From UBA3951 sp050952125 (lineage in GTDB: Bacteria; Bacillota; Sulfobacillia; Fermentithermobacillales; Fermentithermobacillaceae), in assembly GCA_050952125.1 (NCBI GenBank), contig JBMNKK010000004.1, forward strand, positions 124,001-188,000: 64,000 nucleotides of DNA, in the 5' to 3' direction. Under the pieces are notes generated by a model. It searched no databases. It was not told the origin of the DNA and saw only the letters and a list, made by a program, of their open reading frames with translations. The position numbers were made by a program, and so were the translations under genes. The stretch's first letter is position 1, and each line of letters begins with the position of its first letter. Positions 1-7,199 of the stretch are shown in pieces.

Positions 1-95
1 ATCTTCAGGAGGAACAGGCTGCCCTCATCAACTACGAGGTGCAGAGACTCCAGAGAGTCATCGACTTCCTGCAGAAAGACAACGAGAACTCTTAA
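1..95 (+). CDS. C-terminal end of an unidentified coiled-coil protein (partial)
   Basis: An open frame enters from the left edge and stops with TAA at 93-95. The 30 visible residues are rich in Gln, Glu and Leu, with a heptad-like pattern (EEQAALINYEVQRLQRVIDF), so the protein ends in a probable coiled coil. The rest lies outside the window and the family cannot be named. It runs in the same direction as the next gene, which begins 21 bases later, so the two may be co-transcribed. Confidence 0.5.
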   Translation, partial: LQEEQAALINYEVQRLQRVIDFLQKDNENS

Positions 96-116
96 TCTGA
101 AAGACGGTGTCAAAGC

Positions 117-602
117 ATGCGATCCGAACAGGTTATTAAAGCAGTACTTGAGCAAGTGGGCCCTCCTACACCGCTCCCTTCAAAGACGGCGGACTATGTG
201 GTAGGTCAGATCATGAGAACCAGATCAACACTAACGAAGCTCCTCAAGCCCGAGGAACAGATAGATGAAGTGTTCGTCGAGTTGACTCGAACCGCCGGAA
301 TGCCGCGAATTAAGCAATGGTGGATCCATGATGCTCGCCTGAGGTGGGTCTCTCTCGATTCCAAAAGAGATGCCATGACCATATCAACTTTGGGACTCAC
401 AAGCGTGTCAAGGGTGGATCTCAAGGTGAAGTGGGCTTTCGGGACCGGGAAACTCACAATCCGCGATACTGCCGGCCGCACAATCACTATCCGCCAGACA
501 GTGCAGTTACAGCAGTGCGTTCCTCGGGATTGGGAGCATCTGGCGCCTCGCGTCAGGAGGTTTCTCAACTTGGCCAACATCCTGCAAGCCCATGTGATTT
601 GA
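117..602 (+). CDS. hypothetical protein, 161 aa
   Basis: ATG start with only a weak ribosome binding site upstream. I do not recognise the family. The first 60 residues look helical and polar. Residues about 65-160 alternate short hydrophobic and charged stretches (for example KWAFGTGKLTIRD and RTITIRQTV), which suggests a small beta-rich domain ending in a helix; a PH-like fold is one guess and unproven. There is no signal peptide and no membrane segment. It follows the partial coiled-coil gene by 21 bases and precedes the M23 peptidase by about 100 bases on the same strand. The antisense frame over 206-949 has no homology signal, so this frame is preferred. Confidence 0.55.
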   Translation: MRSEQVIKAVLEQVGPPTPLPSKTADYVVGQIMRTRSTLTKLLKPEEQIDEVFVELTRTAGMPRIKQWWIHDARLRWVSLDSKRDAMTISTLGLTSVSRVDLKVKWAFGTGKLTIRDTAGRTITIRQTVQLQQCVPRDWEHLAPRVRRFLNLANILQAHVI

Positions 603-698
603 CGCAGCGATGAGTCGCATAATAGGCGTGCTTGCAATAGCAACCAGTGTAGGATACGATGTTCTAGATCATACGCCCCGGGAGGATGCAATTGTCCT

Positions 699-1670
699 GT
701 GCTTAGGAGACGGCCCGCCAATCGCCCAACCGTAAAGAATAACCGGCCGCGCGTTTTCACGCTCATGATTGTGAGCTCGCACGGCCGTACCCGTACCGCC
801 AGCGTCAGTCTGAGGATGGTGGTGTCGGTCGGGTGCATCCTTGCCCTGGTCGCCTTGACATGCCTCTTTTCTTCCGCGGGATATGTCACCGCTCTACGGA
901 GAATCGCAGAACTGCGCCATCTCGAGACCTTCCGCGAGAACGTGGGCAATCAGATAACCGACCTTCAAACAGAGTTCGAGACGCTATCCAAGGAGATCGA
1001 AGATGCCCAGGAGGAGGTGCGAAGGGTTCGGGAAATCCTCCGATCCGAAGGCATCTTCGACTCCGGCAGCGCAAGCAAGACCAGCGTTTGGCGCGCCGCC
1101 GAAAGCCCTACTCCGCTATCAAGAGGCGGGGCTTGGCGTCCAACCTCAACCGAACAGATGGCTTTGGCGGTGAAACAGCTTGAGATTGAGTCCGATTCAC
1201 TCCTCACGCTTGTAGCCGGTCTGAAGGAAGACACCGCCGAGGTCTTGGGAGAAGCATCGGCCGAAGTGGCATACCGGAGGGCGATCCCATGCACGTATCC
1301 GGTAAAAGCGGGCATTACCTCGTCGTTCGGATGGAGGAGACACCCCGTTTCCGGAGTAAGCGCCTTTCACAGCGGTATCGACATCGGAGCTCCCGTCGGA
1401 ACAGCTGTCAGGGCTACCGCAGACGGAGTCGTCACAGCAGCAGGATGGGACGGGGGCTATGGGCTGAGGATCGTCATTGACCACGGTTACGAGATTGAGA
1501 CCCTGTACGGGCATTGCTCAAAACTGGAGGCAAAGGTTGGGCAGAAGATCAAGCGCGGTGATATCGTAGCGCGCGTTGGCGACACCGGAGTCAGCACCGG
1601 CCCACACGTCCATTACGAAGTCAGGCTCAAGGGAGAACCTGTTGATCCGGTAAGCTACCTGCCAGACTAG
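699..1670 (+). CDS. membrane-anchored M23 family metallopeptidase (LytM-type)
   Basis: Probable peptidoglycan endopeptidase of 323 aa. A basic N-terminal stretch precedes one membrane segment at about residues 40-62. A predicted coiled coil follows (about 66-118), and the LytM domain occupies about 198-320. All Zn-site and catalytic residues are present: H224 and D228 (HSGIDIG), H272 (LYGH), H303 and H305 (GPHVHYE). The anchor, coiled coil and LytM order matches cell-wall hydrolases and their activators that act outside the membrane. The GTG start is uncertain, because GGGAGG at 680-685 lies 13 bases upstream. The protein must begin before the ATG at 765, since the preceding residues (PRVFTLMIV) are typical of the family. 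Confidence 0.9.
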   Translation: MLRRRPANRPTVKNNRPRVFTLMIVSSHGRTRTASVSLRMVVSVGCILALVALTCLFSSAGYVTALRRIAELRHLETFRENVGNQITDLQTEFETLSKEIEDAQEEVRRVREILRSEGIFDSGSASKTSVWRAAESPTPLSRGGAWRPTSTEQMALAVKQLEIESDSLLTLVAGLKEDTAEVLGEASAEVAYRRAIPCTYPVKAGITSSFGWRRHPVSGVSAFHSGIDIGAPVGTAVRATADGVVTAAGWDGGYGLRIVIDHGYEIETLYGHCSKLEAKVGQKIKRGDIVARVGDTGVSTGPHVHYEVRLKGEPVDPVSYLPD

Positions 1671-1712
1671 GCGCCTATCAAGGCCCCACTCTTTCGCTGC
1701 AGAATACCGTAG

Positions 1713-2465
1713 TCACTCCGCCCGCCTCAACACAGAGACCTTCACGCCTTCCGCGGTTCTGCACGCGACTGCAAGAAAGTCGGGCCCTGCAAGGGCGTGG
1801 TCGGTGTAACGTACCAGATCCCGGATACTGACTCCGGTTCCCTCTAGTCGAATGACAGCCTGGCTTTTCCTGTAGTCCCCGCTGAAACGGTCGGCAGACC
1901 TATAAAGCACGTTTTCAAGGATCAGGTAACGGTAGTTACCCAAATCCGCGGCAGGATCCTCTTTAATTCCGGGAACCGGCTGGCCGTCGGATAGTCGGAG
2001 GTCAATCTCCAAACCCCACCAGCCCGTACCCGGGAGCTGCGAACTGGCTCCTTCCAGCAGTGTCAGCCTCTCCTCACCTGCATCAAACCTCAATGTGTAG
2101 GCTGGACCCTTGGCTTTGTAGGACCACTCCGGCGTTCCTTCAGGGCCGAGCAATGTCACATTGGTCCCTAAGTCGCCTGTCGAGGGGTCAGTGTAGGAGA
2201 GCACAACAGTCCTGTCCCCGAGTGACTCCATCGACTGGAGATGGCCGGGCAGCCTGTCGTACATCCATAACTCCTGCCCTGTTTGAGGGTCTAGGCAGGT
2301 GATCCCGGCCTTGAAGCTTTCAAAACCTCCCCAGTCCAAGAGAATTCTATCTTGGAGAAACGATGCGGCATTTCCTCTACAGCTTCTACCTCCGATAGGT
2401 AAGCACCACGCCTCAAGGGGGTCCAGGTTCGACGTGGTGAGTGGAACTAGCCTATCTTGCCAAGC
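1713..2465 (-). pseudogene. 5'-truncated PQQ-type beta-propeller remnant
   Basis: A 208-aa frame with a TTG at 2339 can be read, but the same frame stays open upstream to a stop at 2466-2468. The extra residues (for example SFLQDRILLDWGGFES) continue the protein-like pattern without any ATG or GTG and without a ribosome binding site. The visible part has propeller-blade features such as CLDPQTGQELWMYDR and WGLEIDLRLSDG, as in PQQ-like WD-type repeats. The likeliest reading is a 3' remnant of a larger secreted or lipoprotein propeller gene whose start has been lost. A short functional protein starting at the TTG is possible but less likely. Confidence 0.55.
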
Positions 2466-2570
2466 CTAGGTTCTGCGCGAAGCGATGGGAGTCCTCCGTG
2501 ACAGAGAACCGGCGGGACGATATGATTCTCTCAGCCGGCGTCGCATCATGCCAATATCCGGGTGGTCTCT

Positions 2571-3440
2571 ATGCACTTCAGGGAAGCAAAATCGATCCTC
2601 TCTCCCCGAAACGGGATGAACGTGTACCGGGGCTGCAGCCACGGGTGTATCTACTGTGACAGCCGTAGTAAGTGCTACAACATGGACCATGATTTCGAGG
2701 ATATTGAGGTCAAGATTAACGCCCCTGAACTCCTTGAAGCCGCGCTGCTCAGGAAGAGACACAAGTGTATGGTCTCGACAGGCTCGATGTCCGACCCTTA
2801 CATACCGCTTGAGATGCAGCTGTGCCACGTACGTAAGTGTCTCGAGATCATAGCGAAGCACGGATTCGGACTCGCCATACTGACCAAATCCAGCCGCATC
2901 CTGAGAGACCTGGACCTACTGAAGCGGATAAACGAAGGGTCCAAGTGCGTCGTTCAGATCACGCTCACCACGTATGACGAGGCTCTATGTAAGATCATTG
3001 AGCCCAACGTCTCTACAACTCGCGAGCGATTTGAAGTACTCAAGGTCATGCGAGACAATGGTATCCCAACAGTTGTGTGGCTTTCTCCCATCCTACCGTT
3101 CATCAACGATACGGAGGAAAACCTCCGGGGCATTCTCGATTACTGCATCGAGGCTAAGGTGCGCGGGATCGTCTGCTTTAGCATGGGGCTTACCTTGCGG
3201 GAAGGGAATCGCGAGTACTTCTACAGAAAGCTTGATGAACACTTCCCTGGCCTTAAGAAGAAGTATCAGGGCAAGTACGGCTATAGCTACGAGATCCCGA
3301 GCGACAACAACGATAACCTGATGGCCATCTTCCGCCGGGAGTGCGAGAAACACGGCATCATGCATGACGTTGAGGATGTCTTCCAGTATATGCGCACATA
3401 TGAAAGCCGAAAGCAGGCTAAACAGCTGGACCTGTTTTGA
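2571..3440 (+). CDS. radical SAM protein, SPL (spore photoproduct lyase-like) family
   Basis: A 289-aa protein of the COG1533 group. The [4Fe-4S]-binding CxxxCxxC motif is complete at C22, C26 and C29 (GCSHGCIYC), followed by typical TIM-barrel segments. These proteins form a 5'-deoxyadenosyl radical from S-adenosylmethionine; their substrates are mostly unknown. It differs from true SplB, which acts on spore DNA photoproducts, in its short N-terminus and Cys spacing context, so SplB identity is not claimed. A GTG three codons upstream (2562) lies inside the purine-rich ribosome binding site, so the ATG at 2571 is preferred. It is convergent with the CPBP protease gene, whose 3' end is 8 bases away. 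Confidence 0.85.
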   Translation: MHFREAKSILSPRNGMNVYRGCSHGCIYCDSRSKCYNMDHDFEDIEVKINAPELLEAALLRKRHKCMVSTGSMSDPYIPLEMQLCHVRKCLEIIAKHGFGLAILTKSSRILRDLDLLKRINEGSKCVVQITLTTYDEALCKIIEPNVSTTRERFEVLKVMRDNGIPTVVWLSPILPFINDTEENLRGILDYCIEAKVRGIVCFSMGLTLREGNREYFYRKLDEHFPGLKKKYQGKYGYSYEIPSDNNDNLMAIFRRECEKHGIMHDVEDVFQYMRTYESRKQAKQLDLF

Positions 3441-3448
3441 TTACCGGC

Positions 3449-4189
3449 CTACCTAATCGCCCTGGCAAGATAAGTGATCGCTGCGAGAAGCCCGTCGGAA
3501 GCGTTATGTACTAGGATAGGTCCGAGCAAGCTCTTGCTGTGATCGTACATAACCCCATAGAAAATCCCGAACCCAAACGCGATTATCAGCTGCATCGGGT
3601 CGAGATAGGTGACCTTGAAGGGGAAAACTGTGAACCCTATGTGAGCCAGAGCGAACATCACAGCGGCTATTACCCCTGGAGATGACACCGTGAAACCAGG
3701 AAACTGGACTTTACCTCGCCAGGATCTGGCCAGGATGGTGATGGCAAGGGATCTGAAAAGCAACTCTTCGGAGATGCCGGGCATAGTGAACATGAACAAG
3801 AGGTCTCCGACGACATTTCGCTTGGTCATCGGATAATTAGCCGGAGACGGACCCACTGACGGCGGGGTCAGGAACCACGCTACGATAACGCAGTATACGA
3901 CGCACCCGATACAGAACTTCCAGAACACTCCCATGGACCAGTCGCGCTTGTTGAGGTTCAAACCCCATTCTGACACCGGTCGTTTCCACACAACTGAAAG
4001 CACAGCGATTACCACCACTGTCAAGAGGGTCTGCGCCCCGTGATGCAGGAATCTCCACGCAAAGACGCCATCAGGATCCAAATCGCCGAATGCTCCAATA
4101 GCAGCATCGGCCAAAAGGGACGATAGTAGTGGGATAAAATAGGCAAGGGCTGCGACACAAATGAGATCCCGAAACTTGCGCGCGTTCAT
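3449..4189 (-). CDS. CPBP family intramembrane glutamic protease
   Basis: A 246-aa polytopic membrane protein with about seven hydrophobic segments. The conserved Abi/CPBP motifs are present: EELLFRS (paired Glu plus Arg) near residue 140, FALAHIGF near 180 and HNASDG near 230, which together supply the intramembrane catalytic residues. Family members include CAAX prenyl proteases and bacteriocin-immunity proteins; the substrate here cannot be deduced. An AAGGGA ribosome binding site stands 5 bases before the ATG. The gene is followed at once by the convergent radical SAM gene and preceded by an ABC-permease remnant on the same strand. Confidence 0.85.
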   Translation of the reverse strand: MNARKFRDLICVAALAYFIPLLSSLLADAAIGAFGDLDPDGVFAWRFLHHGAQTLLTVVVIAVLSVVWKRPVSEWGLNLNKRDWSMGVFWKFCIGCVVYCVIVAWFLTPPSVGPSPANYPMTKRNVVGDLLFMFTMPGISEELLFRSLAITILARSWRGKVQFPGFTVSSPGVIAAVMFALAHIGFTVFPFKVTYLDPMQLIIAFGFGIFYGVMYDHSKSLLGPILVHNASDGLLAAITYLARAIR

Positions 4190-4247
4190 TAAGTTCCCTT
4201 CTTATGCGAATATCTTGGTCGGAACACTGATTCGGGCTCGTTGATTA

Positions 4248-4682
4248 TCAAGCGATATCTCTCTTCGAGAACGATTTTACAGCCAGACCAAGGAACATGG
4301 CAACGTAGAGAACAGCATACACCATCATCCACACGCTCGGCTCGCCCAGGCTGCCGAAAGGTCCCAAGAAACCCGCAGCCAGACCGCTCTCCGCACCGGG
4401 GAGAAGGTAGTGAACCATCTTCCTGTATAAAGAATCAGCAGGCATCAGGAGGCTTGCAAGAATGCCTGAATCGATCAACGAGTCGTTTCTGAGATAGTAA
4501 CCTATCTGTTCAAGCACGCCACCCATCACCGAGAGAGCATATAGCATAAATACCATGACCGCGTTGGCAATTGTGGATAGGCCGGTTGTCCCCAGCATAG
4601 TGACAGAAAGCAGCACCAGCGGGTGGAAAGCGAACAGAACCAGAACGCGGATGTCCATGGGGACTCTAACCCCGGTGGCCAT
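4248..4682 (-). pseudogene. C-terminal remnant of an ABC-2 type transporter permease
   Basis: The 144-aa frame holds four hydrophobic helices. Its segment QIGYYLRNDSLIDSGILAS, followed by LLMPADSLYRKM, is typical of the C-terminal half of ABC-2 family permease subunits, which are normally 250-300 aa. The frame stays open upstream to about 4832, running into the nitroreductase gene, with protein-like residues (TATIVTSSIISRSSD) but no credible start. No N-terminal half and no partner ATPase are nearby. It therefore looks like a truncated leftover. A functional short membrane protein from the ATG at 4682 cannot be excluded. Confidence 0.6.
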
Positions 4683-4795
4683 CGATGTTATGTAACTGGA
4701 TGAGAAACCGTGATGCTGCGGAATGTCGGATGATCTTGAGATTATCGAGGAGGTGACGATGGTGGCCGTAATCTTGACTCGTAGTGACCGGTAGA

Positions 4796-5371
4796 CTACT
4801 CCACCCAGGTGACCACTTCGTCCATGGGTTTACGCGAACGGGCCGCGGGTGACTCCGCAGGGTAGCCCAGGCTCACCGCTGCGACCACGCCTCCCTTGAG
4901 CCCCAAGAACGCCGCCATTTCATCCGCCGCGTGCAGAACATCGCAGATCCACAGAGAGCCAAGCCCGAGGTCGATTGCGGCAAGCAGCATATTCTGGATG
5001 GCAGCCCCTATGGATTGGATGTCCACCAGGTTCAACGCCCTTCCCATACGTCCACCCTGCTCGGCAAGCGTCCAGTCCGACTCGAAGACCATGATGAGGA
5101 CCGGCGCCTGGCGCATGATGCGGGCAGAGTTCTCCGCGCTGCCGGTGTTCCGGCCTTCGGCCTTGGCCTGGGCAAGACCCCTTTCCATGATGTCGATGAG
5201 TTCGTCCTTCTTGGTCCCCTGGAGCACGTAGAAGCGCCACGGCTGCTTGTTCTTGCCTGACGGCGCCTTGATGCCGGCGTCCAGCACCTTCTCGATGAGT
5301 TCCCGACTTACGGGCCTGTCCTCGAACCTGCGGATACTTCTCCGGTCCGCTATGGCCTGCATGACTTCCAT
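4796..5371 (-). CDS. nitroreductase family protein
   Basis: A 191-aa protein with the typical FMN-dependent nitroreductase layout: RRSIRRF near the N-terminus (phosphate/FMN contact), APSGKNKQPWRFYVL at about 37-51, a central dimer helix with IGAAIQNMLLAAIDLGLGS, and the C-terminal LGYPAESP motif. It is a probable cytoplasmic flavoprotein oxidoreductase using NAD(P)H; the substrate is unknown. GGAGGG stands 7 bases before the ATG. The gene appears to be monocistronic, with a strong hairpin just upstream that ends the neighbouring S-layer operon. Its 3' end overlaps the upstream end of the ABC-permease remnant frame. Confidence 0.92.
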   Translation of the reverse strand: MEVMQAIADRRSIRRFEDRPVSRELIEKVLDAGIKAPSGKNKQPWRFYVLQGTKKDELIDIMERGLAQAKAEGRNTGSAENSARIMRQAPVLIMVFESDWTLAEQGGRMGRALNLVDIQSIGAAIQNMLLAAIDLGLGSLWICDVLHAADEMAAFLGLKGGVVAAVSLGYPAESPAARSRKPMDEVVTWVE

Positions 5372-5478
5372 TTGCTATCCCTCCGTTACTTCTCTCAGTT
5401 CGCGCTTGTGGCACCTTCGCTGTGTTCGTGTCTAGCATCAAACTTTCACCGCGCGTAGACGGTTTCCTCCGATAAATA

Positions 5479-5514
5479 GGCAGGGCCCTGTGCGACACTG
5501 CACAAGGCCCTGCC
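5479..5514 (-). terminator. Rho-independent terminator of the surface-protein operon
   Basis: A long hairpin pairs GGCAGGGCC with GGCCCTGCC and continues into TGTGC/GCACA around a short loop, giving a stem of about 14 pairs. On the minus strand it is followed by an A/T-rich stretch (TATTTATC). It lies 48 bases after the stop of the SLH protein gene, which runs in that direction. Confidence 0.75.
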
Positions 5515-5561
5515 ACCTATCGTGAACTCCCTCAGGTAGCCGGAACTGAGCTCGGCCTACC

Positions 5562-7181
5562 CTACTCGTTGGCGTTCTCTGCGAACCGCATCAAGACAGC
5601 GGCGACCTGAGCCCTTGATGCGTTACCCCGGGGGGCCAGAGTTGTGGGCGTGGTGCCGGCGATTATGCCCTTGGCGTTGGCCCAGGTCATTGCATCGCAA
5701 GCCCAGGCATCAATCTCTGCCGCATCAGAGTACCCGCCCAGGTCTACAGCCGCTGAAAGGCTATAGCCCTTGTAATTTGCGTATCGGTAAAGGATGACCG
5801 CCATCTGCTGCCGGGTTACGTCGTCGCCGACCCCGAATCTGCCGTCAGGATATCCCTCGACAATCCCGTTGGCGCTCGCCCAGTTGACAGCGGCGGTGTA
5901 CCACTGTCCAGCCTGGACGTCCGTAAGAGGACTGATAGCCGACGCCTCAGGCGCGCCGTCTAGGCGATGGAGCACCGTCACCAGCATCGCTCTGGTCATG
6001 GTTCCCTGCGGTTCGAAGGTGGACCTGGACGTTCCCTGGAACAGCCCGCGGGCGCAAACGTAGTAGATGCTGTCAAACCACCAGTCGTCCTCGTCCACGT
6101 CAACGAAAGGCAGAGTGTCGACCGGTTGCAGTGCGTAGTACGAGAAGTGGTCGGTTGTGAACTCGAAGAAGCGGACGCCGTTCCTCAGGACCACAACTCC
6201 CTCAACCAAGACCGGTGTTCCATCGGCCGCTATGTGATAGAGGTAAACGTTTTGTCCCTCGAGGTCATCGGGCACGGCTATACTCACAGTGACGGTGCCG
6301 TCAAACTCCACTATCTCCTCTGAGGCTGCCTGTATCGACAGCTCGTACACAACGCCCTGGCCTGCCGCTGCTCTGACGTGGTCAGGGAGGCTACTCTCAT
6401 CCCGCTTGGCCAGCGATACGGTCAGATCATCGCCCCCCGCTTGAGCAGCCATGCCGAGCACGGCGTCCTTGTCAAAGGCGACAGTCCCTTCGGCGGTCTC
6501 CACCGCGACTGACACAGCATCCGCGCTTTCTGCCGCCTCAAAGATGTCGGAAGGAATGGTTGTAGACTCGCCGCTGGTTGAGATGGTCACACCTAAGGAC
6601 GAAGCGCCTGTTGCCGCGTCCGCTGATGTTCTAGTGACCCTGGTGACCTGGTTTCCCTGGGCATCGGTCAGGGTCGTGGTAACGGTCTGGGTGGATACGG
6701 TCCCATCAACGGTTGTCTCTGTCCGTGTAACCGGTTGCGTAGCCGGCGTGGTGGCAGAGCCACCCGCGGAACCTCCGGGCACACCCGATCCGGGCGAAGA
6801 ATCGTCGGGAGGCGTATCCGGTGCAATCGTGAAGGTCGTTTCAGAGAATTCGCCGCCGTCGTAGTCCGCCGCTTTGACGGAGTACGTGCCTGCCGACAGA
6901 GCCATGGTAATTGATTTGGCGAATGTCCAGTCTGTCTCGACGCCGGCTGTCTCCATGCGAAGCAGCGTAGAGCCGCTATACACCAGCACCGCCACCGCAT
7001 GGGTACCTTCAGAGACTGAGCCCGTAACCGATGCAACACCGTCTGAGTAGGACGCGGAGACCTCCGTCACGGCGCCTGCAATGGCCACCCGCGGCATACC
7101 GAAGAGGCTCGCGCACAGTACGGCTGCAGTCAGGAGGATCGTAACGAACCTCATTTTCGTGTCTATGCTGATCTCGTTCAT
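5562..7181 (-). CDS. secreted S-layer homology (SLH) domain protein
   Basis: A 539-aa exported protein. A signal peptide (about residues 1-36, ending near RVAIAG) is followed by a beta-rich domain, then a Pro/Thr/Gly-rich linker (PDTPPDDSSPGSG and GGSATTPATQ, residues about 120-155), and a central region of Val/Thr/Glu-rich beta strands. The C-terminus (about 355-539) holds three SLH repeats, recognisable by FVDVDEDDWWFDSIYYVCARGL, VQAGQWYTAAVNWASANGIV and DAAEIDAWACDAMTWANAKGI. SLH triplets bind pyruvylated secondary cell-wall polymers, so the protein should sit in the S-layer. It begins 18 bases after the large secreted repeat protein, with a purine-rich ribosome binding site, and is presumably co-transcribed with it. 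Confidence 0.9.
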   Translation of the reverse strand: MNEISIDTKMRFVTILLTAAVLCASLFGMPRVAIAGAVTEVSASYSDGVASVTGSVSEGTHAVAVLVYSGSTLLRMETAGVETDWTFAKSITMALSAGTYSVKAADYDGGEFSETTFTIAPDTPPDDSSPGSGVPGGSAGGSATTPATQPVTRTETTVDGTVSTQTVTTTLTDAQGNQVTRVTRTSADAATGASSLGVTISTSGESTTIPSDIFEAAESADAVSVAVETAEGTVAFDKDAVLGMAAQAGGDDLTVSLAKRDESSLPDHVRAAAGQGVVYELSIQAASEEIVEFDGTVTVSIAVPDDLEGQNVYLYHIAADGTPVLVEGVVVLRNGVRFFEFTTDHFSYYALQPVDTLPFVDVDEDDWWFDSIYYVCARGLFQGTSRSTFEPQGTMTRAMLVTVLHRLDGAPEASAISPLTDVQAGQWYTAAVNWASANGIVEGYPDGRFGVGDDVTRQQMAVILYRYANYKGYSLSAAVDLGGYSDAAEIDAWACDAMTWANAKGIIAGTTPTTLAPRGNASRAQVAAVLMRFAENANE

Positions 7182-7199
7182 CTGCTCTTGCCTCCCCTC

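Noticed and set aside
206..949. 247-aa open frame on the minus strand opposite the hypothetical and M23 genes
   Set aside because: It lies antisense to two better frames, is rich in Arg, Leu and Ser without any domain, and has no ribosome binding site.
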